Shown here: positions 1 through 6,542 of the stretch, one piece after another
Numbering within the stretch: position 1 is the first letter of the stretch
Layout: each line of letters opens with the position of its first letter
From: JASGDB01 sp049841315
Lineage (GTDB): Bacteria; Bacteroidota; Bacteroidia; Flavobacteriales; Weeksellaceae
Direction: 5' to 3'
DNA: 18,641 nucleotides
Assembly: GCA_049841315.1 (NCBI GenBank)
Contig: JASGDB010000059.1
Span: forward strand, 1-18,641
Notes under the pieces: generated by a model
What the model saw: the letters and a program-made list of their open reading frames with translations, nothing else
Told to the model about the DNA's origin: nothing
The model's database searches: none
Made by a program: the position numbers and the translations under genes

Positions 1-129
1 AAGAATTAAAAAAACACTGTTGAAAAATATTTTTTCTCCATTAAAAATCACAAATTTTTACCAATATAACACAATTTTAATGCGTTTAGCCTGATATTTC
101 GTTAAAATTTAAACAGGCTCTGAATTAAG

Positions 130-299
130 TAATTGAATTAGGCGTATAATTGATATTTGTAAAACATCAATAGGAATGGGCTTTAGCCCATTTATAAAAG
201 AGGCAATAGCAAAATGGCTTTAGCCAAAATTTAATTTATATTTTGATTAGTTCGAGCAAATTGGGTTTTTCAATATTGCTTAAACGCCTAGTTCAATTA
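130..299. repeat. Inverted-repeat element with TAGGCGT arms and two GGCTTTAGCC hairpins
   Basis: Two 16-bp arms (130-145 and 284-299) are inverted copies with 15 of 16 positions matching, and each carries the core TAGGCGT or its complement. Between them lie two small hairpins with the same centre GGCTTTAGCC: 175-192 (8-bp stem AATGGGCT/AGCCCATT) and 215-226 (5-bp stem). There is no open reading frame. The organisation resembles a small non-autonomous palindromic element. The core recurs around the ATPase gene at 12.7-14.0 kb. I see nothing interpretable in the rest of 1-406 except a weak 6-bp inverted pair at 89-94/114-119. Confidence 0.6.
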
Positions 300-406
300 A
301 TTACCCTAAATTTCTTAGTTTCAAATTCTGAAAAGATTTTATATTCCGAGAAAAAATTCAGTGAAAAACCCACTTTCATACCGATAATCAGTAAAATCCG
401 GTTTTT

Positions 407-1552
407 TTAATGGGATTGTGTTTTCTTAAACCTTTCCAAAGTCCGGATATACATATTTTCATAGAGTGGAAGAATTTGCGTAAGGTCGAAACTTTGTGCC
501 TGTTTTTTTGCGTTTTCTTTCATTTTTTCCAGCAGATTTTCGTCGCTCAGAAGTTTGATGGTGTAGTTGCTCATGGCTTCCACGTTTCCGACTTCCGCCA
601 GATAGCCCGTTTCTCCCTGAATGTTCACTTCCGGAATTCCGCCTGCATTGGAGCTGATAACAGGTGTAGATGCCGCCATTGCTTCCAAAGCCGCCAAACC
701 GAAACTTTCCTGTTCGGACGGAAGAAGAAATACATCGGAAAGCTGGAGAATACTGTACAAATCATTGACTTTTCCTAATAATCTGATTTTGTCGATAAGG
801 TTTGGATTTTCTTCCAGAAATTGGGAGATTTTTTCCATTTCGGGGCCTTCGCCGATGATGATGAGTTTGGATTTTATGTGTTTCTGAACATTTTTGAAAA
901 TCTGTAAAACATCTTCAATACGCTTTACAGGGCGGAGATTGGAAACATGAATCAGGATTTTTTCGTCAGGCATTGCAAACTGCGTTCTGCCGCAACCTCT
1001 GCATTCATCAAATGCGGAATTGTCGATGAAATTGGTAATCACTTCAATCTCTTTTGTGATTTTAAAGAATTGTAAAGTATCTTTTTTCAAACTTTCGGAA
1101 ACGGAAGTTATCGTATCGGATTGATTAATAGAAAATTCCACTGCGTGTTTGTAGCTTGGGTGCTGTCCGACCAGTGTAATATCCGTTCCGTGAAGCGTAG
1201 TTACCAAAGGAATATCTTTTCCTTCCTCTTTCAGCATTTGTTTTGCCGTAAACGCCGCATACGCATACGGAATCGCATAATGAGCATGAAGTAAATCGAG
1301 TTTATACAGATTAACGACACGGTAAATCATCGAACTCAATGCAATATCATACGGCTGATACTGAAAAAGCGGATAGGTCTGAACATTGACTTTATGAAAG
1401 AAAATGTTGGGATTGGTAATATCCAGCCTCGCAGGGAGATTGCTGGAAATAAAATGCACTTCGTAGCCTTTATTGGCAAGCGACATTCCTAGTTCGGTAG
1501 CGACAATGCCGCTTCCGCCGTATGTTGGATAACAGAGTATTCCGATTTTCAT
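407..1552 (-). CDS. bshA: N-acetyl-alpha-D-glucosaminyl L-malate synthase BshA
   Basis: This 381-residue GT-B glycosyltransferase (GT4 family) is expected to transfer GlcNAc from UDP-GlcNAc to L-malate, the first step of bacillithiol synthesis in the cytoplasm. Visible marks are the N-terminal glycine loop YGGSGIVATELG (11-22), HAHYAIPYA (89-97), TTLHGTDITLVG (118-129), SNLRPVKR (204-211) and the GT4 EX7E motif with E282 and E290 followed by AMAASTPVISSNAGGIPEV. Length and motifs fit BshA rather than a generic glycosyltransferase. The start MKIGILCYPT begins directly with the first beta strand. It is the last gene of a minus-strand series with the GH3 gene and the RAYT. The 120-bp gap upstream is filled with REP palindromes and shows no TAnnTTTG box, so transcription may come from further upstream. 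A CxxC-like CRGCGR (184-189) has no role I can assign. Confidence 0.93.
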   Translation of the reverse strand: MKIGILCYPTYGGSGIVATELGMSLANKGYEVHFISSNLPARLDITNPNIFFHKVNVQTYPLFQYQPYDIALSSMIYRVVNLYKLDLLHAHYAIPYAYAAFTAKQMLKEEGKDIPLVTTLHGTDITLVGQHPSYKHAVEFSINQSDTITSVSESLKKDTLQFFKITKEIEVITNFIDNSAFDECRGCGRTQFAMPDEKILIHVSNLRPVKRIEDVLQIFKNVQKHIKSKLIIIGEGPEMEKISQFLEENPNLIDKIRLLGKVNDLYSILQLSDVFLLPSEQESFGLAALEAMAASTPVISSNAGGIPEVNIQGETGYLAEVGNVEAMSNYTIKLLSDENLLEKMKENAKKQAQSFDLTQILPLYENMYIRTLERFKKTQSH

Positions 1553-1582
1553 TTTTTTTTCATTTTTTTTGGGGGTGGTGGT

Positions 1583-1606
1583 AGAGACGGATAATTATCC
1601 GTCTCT
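1583..1606. repeat. REP palindrome, 24-bp perfect, copy 1
   Basis: The half-site AGAGACGGATAA (1583-1594) is followed directly by its exact complement (1595-1606), giving a 24-bp perfect palindrome. GTAG (1581-1584) lies at the 5' foot, as in REP elements recognised by RAYT transposases. It sits between the RAYT and bshA, about 30 bp from the bshA start codon. Confidence 0.85.
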
Positions 1607-1625
1607 GCATATCCGTTACATTTTG

Positions 1626-1676
1626 GAGACGGATAATTATTTTGTGGAGTGGAGACGGATAATTATCCGTCTCTAC
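1626..1676. repeat. REP cluster: half unit plus 22-bp palindrome, copy 2
   Basis: A half unit GAGACGGATAATTAT (1626-1640) is joined through TTTGTGGAG and a repeated TGGAG to a 22-bp perfect palindrome (1652-1673), with CTAC (1673-1676), the complement of GTAG, at its outer foot. The RAYT stop codon TAG (1673-1675, minus) lies within that GTAG foot. The cluster is an inverted near-copy of the one inside the RAYT at 2044-2092 and differs mainly by one extra 5-bp TGGAG. Confidence 0.85.
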
Positions 1677-2227
1677 GGGTTACCATTGAATTTATCGCCT
1701 TTCCAATTTTTTGGATTATTCATGATATAATTTTTAATAATTTGTCGTTGTTCTTCGTTTCTGATGATGTGGTCTTGAAATCTGGATTGCCATTCAAATT
1801 CGATTTCATTTAGGTTGGCGTATCTTTTTACAGATGATTTGTATGCCCGAATAACAGCACCTAAATTTTGAGATTGAACACCGAATTTATTCGGATTCCA
1901 ATCGGTTTTTTCGGGGCGGTTGAAAAATAAAATTCCGTGAACGTGATTGGGCATTACCACAAATCCGTCCAATTCCACAAACGGATAATGTTCCGGAATT
2001 TCCTGCCAAAAATCAAATGCAATTTTTCCGATGGTGGTTTCCCGTAGAGACGGATAATTATCCGTCTCCACAAAATAATTATCCGTCTCTACGATTTCAC
2101 CAAAATAATGAACCCGGTTTTTTGTACAAATGGTTACAAAATATAATGCATGCGAACCGTAATCAAATCCTTGCAAACGATTTGACGGAATTCTGTATTT
2201 ATTTTGAAATTTTTTATTTTCCATCAT
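1673..2227 (-). CDS. REP-associated tyrosine transposase (RAYT, IS200-like Y1 family)
   Basis: A 184-residue Y1/HUH single-strand transposase of the RAYT type, expected to cut and join REP hairpins. It shows YFVTICTKNRVHYFGEI (29-45), the HUH metal motif MPNHVHGIL with H95 and H97, a candidate region for the catalytic tyrosine (AVIRAYKSSVKRY, 124-136; which Tyr is uncertain), and the usual C-terminal run FEWQSRFQDHIIRNEE followed by YIMNNPKNW. Residues about 46-65 (VETDNYFVETDNYPSLRETT) are encoded by the REP repeat itself, in a loop between the first strands and the HUH helix region. The reading frame is intact. ATG (2225-2227) overlaps the end of the GH3 gene by 14 bp; a second Met follows directly. 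The stop lies in a flanking REP. It is probably an active or recently active single-gene mobile function, but activity cannot be judged from sequence. Confidence 0.88.
   Translation of the reverse strand: MMENKKFQNKYRIPSNRLQGFDYGSHALYFVTICTKNRVHYFGEIVETDNYFVETDNYPSLRETTIGKIAFDFWQEIPEHYPFVELDGFVVMPNHVHGILFFNRPEKTDWNPNKFGVQSQNLGAVIRAYKSSVKRYANLNEIEFEWQSRFQDHIIRNEEQRQIIKNYIMNNPKNWKGDKFNGNP
2044..2092. repeat. REP cluster inside the RAYT coding sequence, copy 3
   Basis: A 22-bp perfect palindrome (2047-2068; half-site GAGACGGATAA) is joined by CACAAA to an inverted half unit (2075-2089), with GTAG (2044-2047, plus) and CTAC (2089-2092) feet at the two ends. On the minus strand it reads through without stops as about 17 codons of the transposase. 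It is inverted relative to the cluster at 1626-1676. Confidence 0.88.
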
Positions 2228-3911
2228 TTTTTTCCATGTCCATTCCCATTCCGAATTTCAAATTTTCATTGACCAGAACAGGCAGTCTTCCGTGTATTTT
2301 GGTTTGTCCGTTCATGGCTTTTGCGGTTGCCGTCATGGAATCGTCGTTGTTTTCGTAAGAAACCAAAACGGTAGAAGTTTTTGAAATATCCACATCTTTT
2401 AATGCATACGGACTTCCGAAAACGTTCAGAATCACGTTTTGATTTTTATTCAGTTCGGCTAAAATTTTCTTGCTTTCGTCCGAAATTTTATAGGGTTTGT
2501 AAGCGGTGGAATTGTCTTTATGAAAACCAACAATCACTTTGGAATTATTAGGAATACTACCTATTTCATTCGATTTTCTGATAATTACAGTGGTATTCAG
2601 ATTAAGTTGGTCTAAAAACGGTTGATAATTTCCTTCTTCCAGAGGAACATAATAATAGGTTTCCTTACAGTTCAACGGCAGAAGTTTTTGTTCGTCTTTT
2701 AACAAAGTTAAAGCGTTGGAATACAAATTTTGAACGATTTTTTTGTGGGAATCGTTGTTTAAATCTTCTTTGATGTTTTCGGGATTTCGGGGTTCGTATT
2801 TATCTAAACCTAAATAATATTTGGTTAAAAGAATTTTTTTCACGCTTTCTTCCACGCGTTTTTGGGAAATTTCTCCGTTGTCAATCGCTTTTTGAATCAG
2901 CTTTTTCCCTTCCGAAACACCCTGCGAAAACAACATGATGTCATTTCCCGCTTTGAAAGCCAGTGCATCGAGTTCGCCGGGTTTGTATTTGTTGGCAACA
3001 GCTCCCATATTCAAGGCATCGGTGATGATTAATCCTTTGTAACCTAATTTATTTTTTAATAAATCGGTAACGATATTTTTGGAAACCGAAGCCGGAATTC
3101 CTTTCCCGCTTTCCAGAGCCGGAACGTAAAGGTGAGCGACCATTACACCGCCGATTCCTTTATCCATTAAGGCTTTGAAAGGAGCGAGTTCTGTTTCGTT
3201 TAATCGGCTGATATTATGAGAAACCACGGGCAAATCGAGGTGAGAATCGGTATCCGTGTCGCCATGTCCCGGAAAATGTTTAATCGCCGCCAAAACCTGC
3301 GAATTTTGCAAACCGCTGGAATACGCCAGTCCGGAGGCAATCACATTCGGAACATCAGAGCCGAAACTGCGGTTTCCGATAATCGGGTTGTTCGGATTGG
3401 TGTTTACGTCCACAACAGGTGCAAAATCCCAGTTGATGCCCATTCTTTTGCAGTCTTCCGCAATTTTTTCTGCCATCTGTTCAATCAGTTTTTTATCCTG
3501 AATTGCTCCCAAAGTAATCGCCCACGGAAATTTGTGAGCCGCTGCAATCCTTTGAAAAACTCCCCATTCTGCGTCCATTCCTATCATTAACGGAACTTTT
3601 GCTTGGCTTTGAAATTCATTAACCAGATTGATTTCCCTCGCTGCATCGTCCTGCATCAGAATCAGTCCGCCGATTTTTTCCTTTGTTACGATATTTCTTA
3701 CTTCATTAATATGGTCTTCGCTTTTGTTTGTATAAAGTGCAACAATGAATAACTGCCCCAATTTTTCGTCTTGTGAAAGCTGGTTATAGGTTTTTTCTAC
3801 CCATTTTTCTGCATTTTTTTGTTCGTCTTTTGTAAGGTTTTTTGGCTGATACTGAGCGTTTAACAGGCAGGAAATAAGAGCTGTAAAGAATATGGTGAAA
3901 GAAAACTTCAT
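2214..3911 (-). CDS. Glycoside hydrolase family 3, beta-N-acetylhexosaminidase-like (NagZ type)
   Basis: This 565-residue exported GH3 enzyme probably removes beta-linked N-acetylglucosamine from muropeptides or other glycans. Residues 1-20 form a signal peptide; cleavage near NAQ (18-20) is the simpler reading, though LISC (12-15) could act as a lipobox. The N-terminal TIM barrel has KHFPGHGDTDTDSH (211-224), the NagZ-type loop whose Asp/His pair (D222, H224) serves as general acid, and the nucleophile D298 in IITDALNMG. Residues about 390-560 form a GH3 C-terminal domain ending LPVLVNENLKFGMGMDM. The fused beta-lactamase domain found in some Bacteroidota homologues is absent. The last codons overlap the RAYT start. 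It is divergent from the lipoprotein gene at 4040. The minus-strand box TAAATTTG (3945-3952) lies 33 bp upstream. Substrate is inferred from family motifs. Confidence 0.88.
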   Translation of the reverse strand: MKFSFTIFFTALISCLLNAQYQPKNLTKDEQKNAEKWVEKTYNQLSQDEKLGQLFIVALYTNKSEDHINEVRNIVTKEKIGGLILMQDDAAREINLVNEFQSQAKVPLMIGMDAEWGVFQRIAAAHKFPWAITLGAIQDKKLIEQMAEKIAEDCKRMGINWDFAPVVDVNTNPNNPIIGNRSFGSDVPNVIASGLAYSSGLQNSQVLAAIKHFPGHGDTDTDSHLDLPVVSHNISRLNETELAPFKALMDKGIGGVMVAHLYVPALESGKGIPASVSKNIVTDLLKNKLGYKGLIITDALNMGAVANKYKPGELDALAFKAGNDIMLFSQGVSEGKKLIQKAIDNGEISQKRVEESVKKILLTKYYLGLDKYEPRNPENIKEDLNNDSHKKIVQNLYSNALTLLKDEQKLLPLNCKETYYYVPLEEGNYQPFLDQLNLNTTVIIRKSNEIGSIPNNSKVIVGFHKDNSTAYKPYKISDESKKILAELNKNQNVILNVFGSPYALKDVDISKTSTVLVSYENNDDSMTATAKAMNGQTKIHGRLPVLVNENLKFGMGMDMEKNDGK

Positions 3912-3944
3912 TTTTTACGTTTAAAAATTTGTGTAACAAAAATA

Positions 3945-3952
3945 CAAATTTA
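3945..3952 (-). promoter_or_regulatory. Bacteroidota -7 box TAAATTTG for the GH3 gene
   Basis: On the minus strand TAAATTTG matches TAnnTTTG exactly, 33 bp before the GH3 start. No convincing -33 TTG was found. Confidence 0.5.
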
Positions 3953-4039
3953 ACCTTTGCTACAGCACTCTATCTAAAAATTGGTATATGATTTGGATAT
4001 CAACCCCTAAATATGTTAACCCTTTAAAATTAAAATACA

Positions 4040-4567
4040 ATGAAAAAGTACTTTTCCCTTTTGTTTTTAAGCATGTTTGCGCTTATATTGGTAAACTGCA
4101 GTGATGATGATAATGATAATTATGTAGATACTGATACAATAGCACAAGTGATTGATATTCGTGAAAATTTTGTAAATGATAGTGGTGCAAATCAGGATTA
4201 TCTGTACGGAATTTTAAAAACTTTTACGCAGCCGCTTTATAATACGGATGTTGTGTTGATATACAGACAGGATACTTCCAGCGGAACCGCAGTGTGGAAA
4301 ATTCTTCCTAAAACCTATTATTTTAGTGGAGGAGGAGCGTTGGATTATCACTTTGATTTTACGGTAAATGATGTTCAGATTTATGCTGATGCGAATTTTA
4401 ACATGACAGCTGAATCCACGGCTTTTAAAAACCAATATCTTAACAATCAGGTTTTCAGAGTGGTTTTAGTTCCGGCTTCAGGAAAAAATACCAATGTAAA
4501 ATACGAAGATTACGAAAGCGTAATCAAGCATTACAACATTGATGATTCAAATGTTCCGGTGCTTTAA
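4040..4567 (+). CDS. Hypothetical surface-type lipoprotein
   Basis: A 175-residue protein whose family I do not recognise. The N-terminus MKKYFSLLFLSMFALILVNC is a lipoprotein signal with lipobox LVNC and acylated Cys20. The next residues SDDDNDN are acidic, like the export tag that sends Bacteroidota lipoproteins to the outer leaflet of the outer membrane, so surface exposure is likely (inference). The mature part is about 155 residues of alternating polar and hydrophobic strands with no metal or catalytic motif visible. It is a single gene, divergent from the GH3 gene and closed by a strong terminator before deoD. Confidence 0.75.
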   Translation: MKKYFSLLFLSMFALILVNCSDDDNDNYVDTDTIAQVIDIRENFVNDSGANQDYLYGILKTFTQPLYNTDVVLIYRQDTSSGTAVWKILPKTYYFSGGGALDYHFDFTVNDVQIYADANFNMTAESTAFKNQYLNNQVFRVVLVPASGKNTNVKYEDYESVIKHYNIDDSNVPVL

Positions 4568-4587
4568 TTGAAATTTTATACAATAAC

Positions 4588-4625
4588 AATTCCCGATACG
4601 TTGAAGTGTCGGGAATTTTTGTTTT
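4588..4625 (+). terminator. Rho-independent terminator after the lipoprotein gene
   Basis: A 12-bp stem AATTCCCGATAC/GTGTCGGGAATT (4588-4599, 4606-4617) with one G-T wobble and a 6-nt loop is followed by a T-rich tail. It lies 20 bp after the stop codon. Confidence 0.85.
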
Positions 4626-4643
4626 TACAAGGCAAATATCCTG

Positions 4644-4672
4644 TTTTGAGTGAAAGAAAGTTAGTATCTTTG
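4644..4672 (+). promoter_or_regulatory. Promoter of deoD
   Basis: TATCTTTG (4665-4672) matches TAnnTTTG exactly. A TTTTG (4644-4648) lies 16 bp upstream as a possible -33 element, slightly closer than usual. The start codon follows 20 bp after the -7 box. Confidence 0.7.
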
Positions 4673-4692
4673 AAAGAACAAATTCTAAATGT

Positions 4693-5400
4693 ATGAGTGT
4701 ACACATCAGTGCGAAAAAAGGGGAAATCGCCAAAGTGGTTTTACAGCCCGGAGACCCGCTAAGAGCGCAGTATATGGCAGAAAATTACCTTGAAAACGTA
4801 AAACTCGTTAGTAAAACGAGAGGTATTTTCTATTTTACAGGAACTTATAAAGGTAAAGAAATCACAGTGGGAGCAAGCGGAATGGGTTGTGCGAGCATCG
4901 GGATTTATTCCTATGAATTGTTCACCGAATATGATGTAGATACCATCATCCGCATCGGAACGTGTGGCGCTTACACAACTGATTTGAAAGTTTATGACAT
5001 TTTGAATGTGGATGGTGCCGCAAGCGAAAGTACCTACGCCAAATTCGCATGGGAAATTGAAGACGAGCTGATTTCGCATCAGGGCCCGGCTTTTGAAACG
5101 ATTAACCAAACGGGAGCAGAATTAGGTCTGGATGTTAAGTTGACCAACATTCATACCAGCGATATTTTTTACCGAAAAACCCCGGGAACTCCGGCAATAG
5201 CAGAAAAATACAACTGTCCGGCAGTAGAAATGGAAGCGTTTGCTCTTTTTGCCAATGCTCAATTTACAGGAAAAAATGCAGCCACAATCCTCACTGTTTC
5301 GGATGTGATTCCTACCGGTGATGCTATTTCTGCCGATATGCGGGAAAAGGCACTTAGAACAATGATGGAACTTGCTTTGGAAACAGCGGTTAAGCTGTAA
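4693..5400 (+). CDS. deoD: Purine-nucleoside phosphorylase DeoD
   Basis: This 235-residue hexameric-type PNP phosphorolyses purine (deoxy)nucleosides to the base and (deoxy)ribose 1-phosphate in the cytoplasm (purine salvage). Residues numbered as in E. coli DeoD line up without gaps: H4, the phosphate arginines R24 (GDPLRA), R43 and R87 (RIGTCGA), the sugar-binding VEMEA (178-182), catalytic D204 in TVSD and R217. Length equals that of the family. It starts at ATG 20 bp after a clear -7 box and is flanked by terminators on both sides, so it is probably transcribed alone. It is convergent with ribA. Confidence 0.96.
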   Translation: MSVHISAKKGEIAKVVLQPGDPLRAQYMAENYLENVKLVSKTRGIFYFTGTYKGKEITVGASGMGCASIGIYSYELFTEYDVDTIIRIGTCGAYTTDLKVYDILNVDGAASESTYAKFAWEIEDELISHQGPAFETINQTGAELGLDVKLTNIHTSDIFYRKTPGTPAIAEKYNCPAVEMEAFALFANAQFTGKNAATILTVSDVIPTGDAISADMREKALRTMMELALETAVKL

Positions 5401-5432
5401 AAAAAATACGTGTTTATTAGAAAAACACGAAA

Positions 5433-5466
5433 AAAACGCTTTGAATTTTTCAAAGCGTTTTTATTG
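5433..5466. terminator. Bidirectional terminator between deoD and ribA
   Basis: A 12-bp perfect stem AAAACGCTTTGA/TCAAAGCGTTTT (5433-5444, 5450-5461) with a 5-nt loop has A/T runs on both sides, so it can end both convergent transcripts. The ribA stop codon begins in its right foot (5461-5463). A smaller hairpin CGTGTTT/AAACACG (5409-5415, 5423-5429) precedes it. Confidence 0.88.
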
Positions 5467-6054
5467 TTCATCATCCAGAAGATGCCCGAAATAATCCTTT
5501 TTGGTTTTCAGATAATCCCTGCTGTTTTCGTTGGATTGTATCTGAAGCGGAATCCTTTTGTTGAATTTGATATTGCTGTTTTCTACGATTTTTATTTTTT
5601 CGGGATTGTTGGTCATCAGGTCGATTTCCTTAACACCTAATTGATTTAAAATTTCAATAGCATTATCAAAACTGCGGTCATCAGCCGGAAGTCCGAGTTC
5701 CAGATTTGCTTGGACAGTATCCCGACCTTTTTCCTGCAAAGAATACGCCCGAAGTTTGTTGATGATTCCGATATTCCGCCCTTCCTGACGGAGATAAACG
5801 ATGATTCCGCCGTGCTTCTGCATGTATTGCATTGCAGAATCCAGCTGTTGCCCACATTCACATTTTTTAGAATGAAAAACTTCTCCGGTAATACATTCGG
5901 AGTGAAAACGTACATTTACAGGTTTTGAAAAATCGGTATTTTCGGCAATCAGAGCCAGCTGAGGCATCCAGTCGTTTTCATTTTCCGAAAAAGCAATCAT
6001 CCGGAAAGTGCCGTATTCCGTAGGAATATTCGCTTCCGCCTGTATTTTAATCAT
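5461..6054 (-). CDS. ribA: GTP cyclohydrolase II RibA (monofunctional)
   Basis: A 197-residue enzyme that opens GTP to 2,5-diamino-6-ribosylamino-pyrimidinone 5'-phosphate, formate and pyrophosphate, the entry step of riboflavin synthesis. The zinc ligands C54, C65 and C67 are in FHSECITGEVFHSKKCECG. YLRQEGRNIGIINKLRAY (87-104) holds the catalytic/GTP-binding Arg and Tyr, and MTNNPEKI (147-154) and the C-terminal GHLL are typical. It lacks the RibB half seen in RibBA fusions, and its length matches the stand-alone form. It is the last gene of the tatA - DUF4254 - lipoprotein - ribA series, 16 bp after the lipoprotein gene, with a terminator at its stop codon. Confidence 0.95.
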   Translation of the reverse strand: MIKIQAEANIPTEYGTFRMIAFSENENDWMPQLALIAENTDFSKPVNVRFHSECITGEVFHSKKCECGQQLDSAMQYMQKHGGIIVYLRQEGRNIGIINKLRAYSLQEKGRDTVQANLELGLPADDRSFDNAIEILNQLGVKEIDLMTNNPEKIKIVENSNIKFNKRIPLQIQSNENSRDYLKTKKDYFGHLLDDEQ

Positions 6055-6070
6055 AATAGAATTGAGAAAA

Positions 6071-6541
6071 TTAATTAACGGTTACAGAATTATTTCTCTG
6101 CTGTGCGCTTTCCAGAATATTCATGCTTGTTTTGATGCGTACAAGATAACGGTTGAGAACATCCGCTTCGTCCTGATTGAGATAAGGTTTCAGCTTCTGA
6201 AGTTTTTTGTAAGATTTCTGATAGTTGTTGTAGGATTTCTCCATTCCTTGAAGATTGTAGGCTTCCATTCCGCCGATATAGTCTTTCAGAAAATATTTGA
6301 GTTTATCGGCTTCCGCATTTACGGCATCGTTGGTAAATTTCGGCAGAGAGGCAATGAGATTGGTAATCTCGGCGGCATAATTAATCTGGTCTGTTCTTTC
6401 TGTATAGGAAGTATTTTTGTATTGTAGTTCTCCTGTGAAGCTCAAATAGCTGTCCTCAACCGGAGAGAGATTGATTTTCTCTGTGGTACAGGAAACGAGA
6501 GCTGATAGTGCGGCACAATACAAAAATATTTTTTTCACCAT
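6071..6541 (-). CDS. Hypothetical lipoprotein downstream of DUF4254 gene
   Basis: With the chosen start the protein is 156 residues. MVKKIFLYCAALSALVSC is a lipoprotein signal with lipobox LVSC, Cys18. A start 42 bp further upstream (6583) is open but would put polar residues before the signal and overlap the preceding gene; the chosen ATG begins 1 bp after the DUF4254 stop, which suggests translational coupling. The mature part is rich in Lys, Tyr, Asn and Leu and looks mostly helical (for example YNNYQKSYKKLQKLKPYL). I do not recognise the family. Position in the operon suggests an envelope role, but nothing more can be said. Confidence 0.78.
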   Translation of the reverse strand: MVKKIFLYCAALSALVSCTTEKINLSPVEDSYLSFTGELQYKNTSYTERTDQINYAAEITNLIASLPKFTNDAVNAEADKLKYFLKDYIGGMEAYNLQGMEKSYNNYQKSYKKLQKLKPYLNQDEADVLNRYLVRIKTSMNILESAQQRNNSVTVN

Positions 6542-6542
6542 T

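Noticed and set aside
1583..2092. A CRISPR array, suggested by repeated palindromes with short gaps
   Set aside because: Units differ in orientation and completeness, spacers are irregular or absent, and a RAYT is next to them; these are REPs.
5767..5800. RQEGRNIG in RibA as a possible active-site change
   Set aside because: From memory the E. coli enzyme has the same RNIG, so it is normal.
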